Below are positions 6,009-11,605 of a stretch of 11,605 bases of DNA, piece after piece. Every line of letters begins with the position of its first letter. Position 1 is the stretch's first letter. Made by a program: the position numbers and the translations under genes. The DNA comes from Candidatus Thorarchaeota archaeon. Its GTDB lineage: Archaea > Asgardarchaeota > Thorarchaeia > Thorarchaeales > Thorarchaeaceae. Below the pieces are notes generated by a model. That model did not search any database and was not told where the DNA came from. It worked only from the letters and a program-made list of their open reading frames with translations. Location: positions 1 to 11,605 of the forward strand of contig DAOWDY010000156.1 in the NCBI GenBank assembly GCA_030638785.1, read 5' to 3'.

Positions 6009-7142
6009 ATGAAAATAGGGCTTCTCATTAATCCCATTGCAGGTATGGGTGGCCGTGTTGGTCTGAAAGGGACTGATGGTGTTGTTGAAGAAGCTAGGAG
6101 AAGGGGTGCAGAACCTATCGCTCCTGCACGCGCCCGTGAATTTCTAGACGCACTGGAAAGAATGAACAGTCTCACTAAGATGCCTGAGTTTTCAATTATT
6201 ACTTGCCCCGGAGCTATGGGGGCTGATTGTGTAAAGAACTTGCAACTGAAAATTGAAATTGCTGACATATCAGTTACAGAAGAAACTACTGCGGATGATA
6301 CACAGCATTGCACCTTAGCTCTATACAACTCTGGGGTACGACTACTCGTTTTTGTGGGTGGTGATGGAACCGCTCGCGATATTCTTGATGCAGTAACCGC
6401 CAATAATCTTGATGACCTCATGGTCATTGGAGTTCCATCAGGAGTCAAGATGTACTCTGGGATCTTCGTCGTGAATCCCAAGGATGCAGCTGAGGTAATT
6501 CGTTTAGTACTTCAGGATACTGCATCCAGTGCTGAGTTTGAGGTAATGGATGCAGATGAAGAAGCAATCCGTGAAGATCGATTCATCATCCAGTTGTATG
6601 GCTATCTAAGAGGTCCCTCTGTTCCAGCTCGTTTTCAGGGTGCTAAACAAGCCAGTCCAGAAACCATTGATGAGGGTGAGGCACAGGAAGCTATAGCTCG
6701 ATTCATAGTTGAAGATATGATTCCTGATGGCGTATACATTCTGGGCCCAGGTACAACTGTGAAGACTGTTGCAGAGCTCCTCAGCATGAAGAAGACAACC
6801 TTGGGAGTAGATATCTACACAGCAGAACAGGTCTATAACGATGTCAATGAAGAAACCCTGCTTGAAATCGCAAAAGACGCATCAAAGACCTGGATTGTTG
6901 TTTCACCAATTGGTCATCAGGGAATGTTGTTTGGTAGGGGGAATCAACAGATTAGTCCAAAGATAATTGACATGATAGGAAAGGACCACATCACAGTAAT
7001 CAGCACTCCTGCCAAGCTTCGCGGAATAGCAGGAGGTACACTCAAAGTTGATACTGGCCAACCTATGACAGATGAAATGTTACGAGGCTATATCCGTGTG
7101 ATAACAGATTATAATGAGATACGCCTAGTTAAGGTTGAATGA
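6009..7142 (+). CDS. Archaeal ATP-NAD kinase family protein (COG3199, AcoX-like)
   Basis: At 377 residues this matches the archaeal ATP-NAD/AcoX kinase group, predicted to phosphorylate NAD to NADP and so supply the cytoplasmic NADPH pool. Visible marks are the N-terminal signature LINPIAGMGGRVGLKGTDG (6-24), the diacylglycerol-kinase-like motif VGGDGTARD (116-124, catalytic Asp119), the loop GVPSGVKMYSG (141-151), and the strongly conserved block IGHQGMLFGRGNQQISP (301-317). Length is normal and no motif is missing. ATG 6009 has GGTGA at 6000-6004. The next gene begins 14 bases after the stop, so the two are almost certainly co-transcribed. Proteins in this group have been assigned NAD kinase activity mainly by homology, and some relatives sit in acetoin or other clusters, so substrate certainty is lower than family certainty. 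Confidence 0.9.
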   Translation: MKIGLLINPIAGMGGRVGLKGTDGVVEEARRRGAEPIAPARAREFLDALERMNSLTKMPEFSIITCPGAMGADCVKNLQLKIEIADISVTEETTADDTQHCTLALYNSGVRLLVFVGGDGTARDILDAVTANNLDDLMVIGVPSGVKMYSGIFVVNPKDAAEVIRLVLQDTASSAEFEVMDADEEAIREDRFIIQLYGYLRGPSVPARFQGAKQASPETIDEGEAQEAIARFIVEDMIPDGVYILGPGTTVKTVAELLSMKKTTLGVDIYTAEQVYNDVNEETLLEIAKDASKTWIVVSPIGHQGMLFGRGNQQISPKIIDMIGKDHITVISTPAKLRGIAGGTLKVDTGQPMTDEMLRGYIRVITDYNEIRLVKVE

Positions 7143-7156
7143 TGGAGTAGAAGGTC

Positions 7157-7888
7157 TTGATTGTCCTATTGACTGATTTTGGAGAATCCGAATATGTTGG
7201 TGTAATGAAGGGAGTCATCTACTCAATATGTCCCTCCGAACAAATAGTTGATCTCACTCACTCAATTCCTCCTCAATCAGTAAGGGAGGGTGCGTGGATT
7301 CTATTGAACAGCTTTAAGCACTTCCCGAAGGATACTGTATTTGTTTGTGTAGTTGATCCCGGAGTTGGGTCTGGGAGAGATGCTGTTCTGGTAAAGACCA
7401 AGAGTTACACATTCATTGGGCCTGATAACGGTCTGCTTTATTCTGCTGCACATCAGGCTAGGATCGAGAGTATTTCATCAATCTCGATTGGGAGTTCAGC
7501 ATCTAAGACCTTTCATGGTCGAGATGCTTTTGCTGTGGCTGCCGCGTACTATGTGCGCAATCAAGCAGACAAGGTTCTGGGCGGATTCAAACCTTCTTTA
7601 GGAATCAAACTCACATTTCCGCAGGAAGGTCGTAATGGTGAGGTTGTTCGAATTGACCGATTTGGAAATGTAATTACCAATATCCCCCCACTTGACAAAT
7701 CCCAGTACACTCTTGTAACACCCGATCTTCGCTGGGCTATCGAATGGTTTCCAACATATGCTCAAGGATCTGATAGAGGTGTGTTCCTAGTAACTGGCAG
7801 TTATGAAACACTTGAGATAGCCGCAAAGAATGCTTCTGCGGCTGAAGAAGTGCCTCTACAGGTTGGCGACAAGCTCTCAATTGAATAG
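7157..7888 (+). CDS. S-adenosyl-L-methionine hydroxide adenosyltransferase (SAM hydrolase, DUF62)
   Basis: This is a 243-residue enzyme of the DUF62 family, which uses a water-derived hydroxide to split SAM into adenosine and methionine; fluorinase and chlorinase are its relatives. The start LLTDFG (4-9) carries the ribose-binding Asp7. The hydroxide-activating triad expected for the family is visible as Asp67 and Arg74 in VVDPGVGSGR and His120 in TFHGRDAF. The motifs GPDNGLL (88-94) and DRFGNVITN (167-175), which line the adenine and methionine sites, are intact. I see no halide-loop insertion, which fits a hydrolase. The start is TTG at 7157: an in-frame TAG at 7148-7150 rules out anything longer, and GGAG at 7144-7147 is the probable ribosome site. 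It sits 14 bases after the NAD kinase, so the two form a cofactor operon. Why archaea hydrolyse SAM is unclear. Confidence 0.92.
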   Translation: MIVLLTDFGESEYVGVMKGVIYSICPSEQIVDLTHSIPPQSVREGAWILLNSFKHFPKDTVFVCVVDPGVGSGRDAVLVKTKSYTFIGPDNGLLYSAAHQARIESISSISIGSSASKTFHGRDAFAVAAAYYVRNQADKVLGGFKPSLGIKLTFPQEGRNGEVVRIDRFGNVITNIPPLDKSQYTLVTPDLRWAIEWFPTYAQGSDRGVFLVTGSYETLEIAAKNASAAEEVPLQVGDKLSIE

Positions 7889-7896
7889 ACCTTATC

Positions 7897-7903
7897 TTTA
7901 AAT
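7897..7903 (+). promoter_or_regulatory. TATA-like box of the Cys-Ser-Cys protein / ArsR operon
   Basis: TTTAAAT lies just after the SAM hydrolase stop. A transcript starting about 25 bases downstream would begin near 7925 and keep the AGGAGAG ribosome site and TTG 7951 in its leader. This indicates a promoter separate from the upstream operon. Confidence 0.45.
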
Positions 7904-7909
7904 CGAGCT

Positions 7910-7925
7910 TGTTTAATATTAACCA
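7910..7925. promoter_or_regulatory. AT-rich palindrome, candidate ArsR operator
   Basis: TGTTTAATATTAACCA is an inverted repeat in which 7 of 8 base pairs match around the perfect core TTAATATTAA (7913-7922). It lies between the TATA-like box and the inferred transcript start, where a bound repressor would block polymerase. The operon encodes an ArsR-family regulator, which makes autorepression the natural reading. Binding is inferred. Confidence 0.45.
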
Positions 7926-7950
7926 GCAGTTAATTCAGGAGAGATTGGGT

Positions 7951-8238
7951 TTGTCCGACAAGGTGAAAGTAACTGTATTCATGCCTGTCGGAACTTGTTC
8001 ATGCAGTCAGACAGGGTTCCTAGGTCGAATAAACGAAGTTGTTTCAAAGTACAGAGCAATCATTGACTATACACAGGACTCTGCAGGTTGCGAAGAAGCC
8101 CTGAGGCTGGGAATCAACTATAGGGCAATAAAAGTGGGAAACAAAATTCTGAAGAGCAATCCTACTGCAGCACGAATTGAGAATGCGATTATTGCGGAAG
8201 CAAAGAAGCTTCGTCTAATTGTGGAGGAAGAAGCATGA
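7951..8238 (+). CDS. Small thioredoxin-fold-like protein with Cys-Ser-Cys motif
   Basis: This is a 95-residue protein with the order expected of a minimal thioredoxin or glutaredoxin fold: strand KVTVFMP (6-12), the cysteine motif GTCSCSQ (14-20, Cys16 and Cys18), a helix (22-34), strand AIIDYT, a helix with Cys47 (QDSAGCEEALRLGI), strand AIKVGNKI and a final helix. The C-x-C spacing differs from the C-x2-C of classical thioredoxins, so it may handle disulfides, thiol adducts or a metal(loid). Start: TTG 7951 has AGGAGAG at 7937-7943 with ideal spacing; a TTG at 7909 would place the candidate operator inside the gene. It overlaps the ArsR-family gene by 4 bases (ATGA), so translation is coupled and a role in the same stress response is likely. 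The fold call is from pattern only and the function is unproven. Confidence 0.75.
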   Translation: MSDKVKVTVFMPVGTCSCSQTGFLGRINEVVSKYRAIIDYTQDSAGCEEALRLGINYRAIKVGNKILKSNPTAARIENAIIAEAKKLRLIVEEEA

Positions 8239-8525
8239 GTGACGAGAAGACCATTGAATGGAGATCCGAGTTTCACAAAGCGCTGAGCAACCCTGTTCGA
8301 TTGAAGATAGTTGATTTCTTAGTGGATGGGGAACAATGTCAATGCGACATATTTCCATACATGGGGCTCTCACAATCCACTGTTTCTGCGTATCTCACTC
8401 AGTTGGTCAAGGCTGACATTCTGAATTTTCGACGAGACGGCACTCGAAAATTGTACAGTATCAAAGATGCGCAACTCCGTAAGATGATTGAACAGATTCG
8501 CCAATTAGCTAAGAAGATGGTGTAA
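8235..8525 (+). CDS. ArsR/SmtB-family winged-helix metalloregulator
   Basis: This is a 96-residue DNA-binding repressor of the ArsR/SmtB family. The N-terminal helix FHKALSNPVRLKIVDFLVDG (13-32) is typical. It is followed by EQCQCDI (33-39), which corresponds to the ELCVCDL metal box of ArsR, with Cys35 and Cys37 as probable thiolate ligands. The recognition helix is LSQSTVSAYLTQLVKADIL (45-63), and the beta wing is FRRDGTRKLYSI (65-76). Length is normal. The protein probably dimerises and leaves DNA when a metal or metalloid, or an oxidant, reacts with the cysteines; the exact signal cannot be read. ATG 8235 has an excellent GGAGG at 8223-8227 and overlaps the preceding Cys-Ser-Cys gene. The palindrome at 7910-7925 is the candidate operator for this operon. 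Confidence 0.9.
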   Translation: MSDEKTIEWRSEFHKALSNPVRLKIVDFLVDGEQCQCDIFPYMGLSQSTVSAYLTQLVKADILNFRRDGTRKLYSIKDAQLRKMIEQIRQLAKKMV

Positions 8526-8594
8526 GGTCGTATCTCCACTCATCAATTCCGAGAAGCAGTATAATGTATAGCAACAAGGCTTTGTGATGTTGCA

Positions 8595-9125
8595 ATGAAA
8601 TTTAGAATCTTTAAAACAAAACTAGGATACTCTGCTATCTTGTTTGATGAAGACATTACAAAGCGAGTATTCCTACCAGAGAAAAAAGAGGGGATCTTGG
8701 AGTCAGTCAAGGCCCATGCGCCAGATGCCACCAAGGTGTCATCAGGAGTGGATGATATCGTAGATTTTCTTGTTGATTTCTCGAAAGGTAAAGACGTTTC
8801 AATTTCGATGGACCGTGTAGATACTTCACTGTGTTCCCCGTTTCAATTACGAGTCCTAGAAGCTGAGCGCAGTATCCCCCGAGGCAAAGTAGTTTCATAT
8901 TCTTGGGTTGCTCGAAAGGTGGGATCAAAAGCTGTCCGAGCCGTTGGAACTGCACTAGCAACGAATCCCTTCCCGTTTATTGTTCCATGTCACAGGTCAA
9001 CACGGATTAATCGTACAATTGGAAAATACCAAGGTGGACCTGAGATGAAACGACACCTGCTAGAGATGGAAGGAGTCAAATTTGATGAAAGAGGACGAAT
9101 CCTTCCGGAATGCTTCATTCCCTAA
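8595..9125 (+). CDS. ogt: Methylated-DNA--protein-cysteine methyltransferase (O6-alkylguanine-DNA alkyltransferase)
   Basis: This is a 176-residue suicide DNA repair protein that moves an alkyl group from O6-alkylguanine to its own cysteine. The C-terminal domain carries the helix-turn-helix GKVVSYSWVARKVG (97-110, with Tyr102), the arginine-finger segment RAVGTAL (115-121) and the active-site motif VPCHR (130-134) with nucleophile Cys132, followed by LLEMEG (155-160, Glu159). Because the cysteine is present it is a true alkyltransferase and not an alkyltransferase-like protein. The usual V-x-x-x-G stretch after PCHR is replaced by STRINRTIGKYQGG, within the variation I would expect in archaea. 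The N-terminal domain (1-80) is poorly conserved, as usual. ATG 8595 follows GTGAT at 8584-8588. It lies 69 bases after the ArsR gene on the same strand and could share its transcript, though no direct functional link is shown. Confidence 0.93.
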   Translation: MKFRIFKTKLGYSAILFDEDITKRVFLPEKKEGILESVKAHAPDATKVSSGVDDIVDFLVDFSKGKDVSISMDRVDTSLCSPFQLRVLEAERSIPRGKVVSYSWVARKVGSKAVRAVGTALATNPFPFIVPCHRSTRINRTIGKYQGGPEMKRHLLEMEGVKFDERGRILPECFIP

Positions 9126-9213
9126 ACGCATTGTTATCAAAAAAGAAGAAACGAAATGTATTTCTCACTCCTATTCCTAATCAAAGAGATTGGTACTTCG
9201 CAGAGGTTGAGAA

Positions 9214-10791
9214 ATGACAAGCTACGTTCTTGCACATGACGTAGGTACAGGTGGAAACAAGGCATCTATTGTTGATGTAAATGGAAAGGTCCTAGCATCA
9301 ACTGAGGCAGTTTATCCTGTCCTATACCCAAAACCCGGGTGGGCTGAGCAAGACCCGAATGAGCATTGGTGGCAGGCAATCTGCACAACATCTCAGAGAG
9401 TATTGAAGAGTAGTAAGGTGAACCCTGCGGAAATTACTGCCATTACATTCTCAACACAAATGATGGGGACAATCCCTGTTGACAAAGATGGCAACCCATT
9501 GATGAATTGCATGATCTGGATGGACACGAGAGCGGCAAAACAGAACAAGGGTATCATTTCCAATCCCATCCGGATGCTTAGAATGCTACGAATAACAGGT
9601 GGAATCCCGTCTGGGAAAGATATCATTGGAAAAATCGTCTGGCTGAAAGAAGAAACCCCTCAGATATACGAAGCGACTCACAAATTCCTTGATTGCAAGG
9701 ACTACCTCGTTCACAAGTGTACTGGTGAGTATGTCGCATCTTGGGATACTGCTAATCTGACATGGTTTATGAACACACGAAAGGGAAAGAACGAATGGTC
9801 TCAAACAATCCTCAATTGGATAGATCTTGATGAGGACCGATTACCTCGTTTGGCTCCATCTACCGAAATTATTGGAAATCTGAGCTCAGAAGCTGCGCGT
9901 GAACTTGGTCTGACTACCTCTACACTGGTTGTCAATGGTTCGGGCGATATGACCGCAGCAGCTGTAGGTTCTGGTGCAGTCAGAGAGAAAGAGGTTCATG
10001 TCTACGGCGGTTCTAGTGGTTGGGTTGGCGCACATGTTAGTGAGAGAAAGACGGACATCTTTACATACACGGGGTCTATTCGAAGTGCAATTCCAGGCAA
10101 ATTCTTCCTACTTGCTGAGCAAGAATCTGCTGGTGCCTGTCTAAAACATCTACGAGAACACTGGCATTGTGACCTTTGTCTTAACGTTCGTGACATAGCC
10201 AGCCCTGCATGTTCGGATTGCTACTCTGGAGATCGTAATCCCTTTTCATCTCTTGATTCAATTGCAGAGCGAGCTCCAGCTGGGTCTGAGGGATTACTTT
10301 TTGCTCCATGGATGTTTGGAGAGCGCAGCCCTATTGACGATCATAACGTTCGAGGGGGATACTTTAACCTCTCACTTGCCCATGAAAAGACGCACATGAC
10401 TCGTGCAGTGCTTGAGGGAGTTGCTCTTCATACACGATGGATGATGGACGGTATTGAGAAACGAAAGATGCTAGGTAAGGTTTCTAAGGTTAATATGATT
10501 GGAGGATGCGCAAACTCTAACGTCTGGACTCAAATTTACTCTGATGTACTCAACAAGACCGTGTGCAGAATGACCAACCCACTTGTTGCAGGAACGATAG
10601 GAGTATCTATGGTTGCCTTTGTGGGACTAGGAGAGATTAGTGACTTCGAAAAGGCCGCTGATCGTATCCAAGTTGAGAGAGTCTTTGAACCCGATCCGAT
10701 GAATGTAGACATCTACGATAATTTATTCGAGAATCTTAAGGAGTACTACAAACGAAACAAGGGTCTCTGGAAGAAAATGAATGCACACTGA
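9214..10791 (+). CDS. FGGY-family carbohydrate kinase (xylulokinase-like) with four-cysteine element
   Basis: This 525-residue sugar kinase has the two actin-like ATPase domains of the FGGY family. Domain I starts with DVGTGGNKA (9-17, phosphate loop), then PGWAEQDPNEHWW (41-53) and IWMDTRA (101-107). The catalytic base is probably Asp245 in NGSGDMTAAAVGSG. Domain II shows YGGSSGW (265-270), FAPWMFGERSP (363-373), and the C-terminal signature GGCANSNVWTQIYSDVLN (430-447). Two features are odd. Where xylulokinases have a MHG substrate motif this protein has TQMMGT (81-86), so the sugar is probably not simple xylulose. Cysteines 319, 322, 333 and 336 form C-x2-C-x10-C-x2-C, a spacing common in zinc knuckles and not part of the usual fold. 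GAGGT at 9203-9207 supports ATG 9214. The gene is convergent with the toroid gene, 6 bases away. The substrate is unknown. Confidence 0.9.
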   Translation: MTSYVLAHDVGTGGNKASIVDVNGKVLASTEAVYPVLYPKPGWAEQDPNEHWWQAICTTSQRVLKSSKVNPAEITAITFSTQMMGTIPVDKDGNPLMNCMIWMDTRAAKQNKGIISNPIRMLRMLRITGGIPSGKDIIGKIVWLKEETPQIYEATHKFLDCKDYLVHKCTGEYVASWDTANLTWFMNTRKGKNEWSQTILNWIDLDEDRLPRLAPSTEIIGNLSSEAARELGLTTSTLVVNGSGDMTAAAVGSGAVREKEVHVYGGSSGWVGAHVSERKTDIFTYTGSIRSAIPGKFFLLAEQESAGACLKHLREHWHCDLCLNVRDIASPACSDCYSGDRNPFSSLDSIAERAPAGSEGLLFAPWMFGERSPIDDHNVRGGYFNLSLAHEKTHMTRAVLEGVALHTRWMMDGIEKRKMLGKVSKVNMIGGCANSNVWTQIYSDVLNKTVCRMTNPLVAGTIGVSMVAFVGLGEISDFEKAADRIQVERVFEPDPMNVDIYDNLFENLKEYYKRNKGLWKKMNAH

Positions 10792-10797
10792 GTTGGG

Positions 10798-11605
10798 TTA
10801 TTTTCCATAATATCTCTTCAGAACTCCTGCAGCCCTTAGTGTTATCCATTTAGACGGCTCATTCTTCTTGTCTATCTCACATAGCATCTTTCCATTGTAT
10901 GTGTTCTTCAACAACCAAGTTCCATCTGTGCCCCTGAGTGACTCTACTAGACTGATCGCATCCTCTAATCGCGAATCTCGGATGCCTAGTTTCGTAAGTA
11001 CATCTAGAACTTCGAGTACATCAGACTGGTAGAATAATGGAAATCCGAACCGTTTCCATCCCGCCTTCGCTTTACGTGACCCGTCATAATCTCGTAGATA
11101 CTTGTAGATTTGATTCTCAAGTATCACTTCTGCTTCCCGATCAATAATCCTCTGTAATTCCGTACTCCGTTTCTTGGAAGGGATGGATGCAAGTGCTTTG
11201 AGCATCTTTGCACCTCCCATGAAGCAGTTTACTGGAAATACATTATCAGGATTTATCGGAAACGCCCTACACTTCCACCCTCCTACGTCATCCGAGTGAT
11301 AATCAATCTGAAACTGAATCAATCGTTGAGTCCGCGGATCATCGAGATATCCGAAATGTATCAGGTAGTAGAGTATGTTTCCATCATAACAGCAAGCATC
11401 TTTGACCTTGCTTGCTCTACCTTTGTCTGTCTTTGGCATATCCATTAGGAAGTGTCCTGATTCCCGTTGAAAGAGATAGACGTACTCGATGACTCTTTGT
11501 ATCTCCTTATTGGGGATTGCACCAAACTCTGCTAAGATGAGTAGATTGTGGGTCGTTGCAGTATACTTGGGGAGGTACATGTTATCGTATGACTCCCAGT
11601 GGCCA
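10798..11605 (-). CDS. Terpenoid-cyclase/prenyltransferase-like alpha-alpha toroid protein, N-terminus outside window
   Basis: The reading frame stays open to base 11605: before the Met at 11580 the complement encodes GHWESYDN in frame, continuing naturally into MYLPKYTATTHNLLILAEFG. The true start is therefore beyond the window and the Met is probably internal; at least 268 residues are visible. The protein has repeated helical pairs with G-x-W turns typical of squalene cyclase and protein prenyltransferase beta subunits: GHW, then DDVGGWKC, AGWKRFGFPLFYQSD and GTDGTWLLKN, ending in KWITLRAAGVLKRYYGK. A conserved-looking cysteine/aspartate centre (DACCYDGN, VGGWKC, FPVNCFMGG) may bind a metal or shape the cavity. 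I do not see the QW motifs in canonical form or the DxDD catalytic motif of hopene cyclases in the visible part. The reaction is unknown. It ends 6 bases from the convergent kinase. Confidence 0.8.
   Translation of the reverse strand, partial: GHWESYDNMYLPKYTATTHNLLILAEFGAIPNKEIQRVIEYVYLFQRESGHFLMDMPKTDKGRASKVKDACCYDGNILYYLIHFGYLDDPRTQRLIQFQIDYHSDDVGGWKCRAFPINPDNVFPVNCFMGGAKMLKALASIPSKKRSTELQRIIDREAEVILENQIYKYLRDYDGSRKAKAGWKRFGFPLFYQSDVLEVLDVLTKLGIRDSRLEDAISLVESLRGTDGTWLLKNTYNGKMLCEIDKKNEPSKWITLRAAGVLKRYYGK

Noticed and set aside
5882..6481. A 199-codon minus-strand frame opposite the NAD kinase start
   Set aside because: It is antisense to strongly conserved kinase motifs, is Ser/Pro/Arg-rich and resembles no protein family.
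9126..9213. A regulatory element or small RNA before the FGGY kinase
   Set aside because: The 88 bases are A-rich with a ribosome site at the end; I see no stable stem, repeat or clear TATA box.

Overview
The window looks like a chromosomal stretch from an archaeon, most likely of the Asgard group (Thorarchaeota-like is my guess). The grounds are a Rab/Ras-type small GTPase with all five G motifs, an archaeal-type ATP-NAD kinase (COG3199), an archaeal GlmM-type phosphohexomutase, a SAM hydroxide adenosyltransferase (DUF62), GGTG/GAGG Shine-Dalgarno sites, several GTG/TTG starts, and short TATA-like boxes about 25 bases before inferred transcript starts. The lineage is inferred from gene content only. 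Base composition looks even and moderate by eye. I see no rRNA, tRNA, IS element, CRISPR array or integration scar, and no gene-free stretch over 300 bases.

Left part (1-3697): a 3'-truncated BshA-like glycosyltransferase (minus) is divergent from a PIG-L/BshB-like deacetylase (plus). The deacetylase runs tail to tail into a small coiled-coil protein (minus), which lies downstream of a phosphoglucosamine/phosphomannomutase (minus). Together the mutase, BshA and BshB could lead from hexosamine phosphate through UDP-GlcNAc to GlcN-malate, the precursor of bacillithiol. BshC is not in the window. The coiled-coil protein ends in a Gly-rich stretch and a basic helix that resemble actin-binding tails of Ena/VASP or WH2 type.

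Middle (3790-5931), all plus strand: an alpha/beta hydrolase, the small GTPase without a lipidation cysteine, and a 194-residue protein I do not recognise.

Right-middle (6009-9125), all plus strand: ATP-NAD kinase and SAM hydroxide adenosyltransferase (14 bases apart), then a short thioredoxin-fold-like protein with a Cys-Ser-Cys motif overlapping an ArsR-family repressor with a Cys-x-Cys metal box. A TATA-like box and an AT-rich palindrome precede that pair and suggest autoregulation. An O6-alkylguanine-DNA alkyltransferase follows.

Right end (9214-11605): an FGGY sugar kinase with an unusual four-cysteine (CxxC-x10-CxxC) element, convergent with a squalene-cyclase/prenyltransferase-like alpha-alpha toroid protein whose N-terminus lies beyond the window.

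The recurring theme is low-molecular-weight thiol, redox and cofactor chemistry next to eukaryote-like signalling and possible cytoskeletal genes. The strongest leads are the bshA/bshB pair in an apparent archaeon, the coiled-coil protein with a VASP-like tail, the ArsR/Cys-Ser-Cys unit with its palindrome, and the cysteine-rich kinase.
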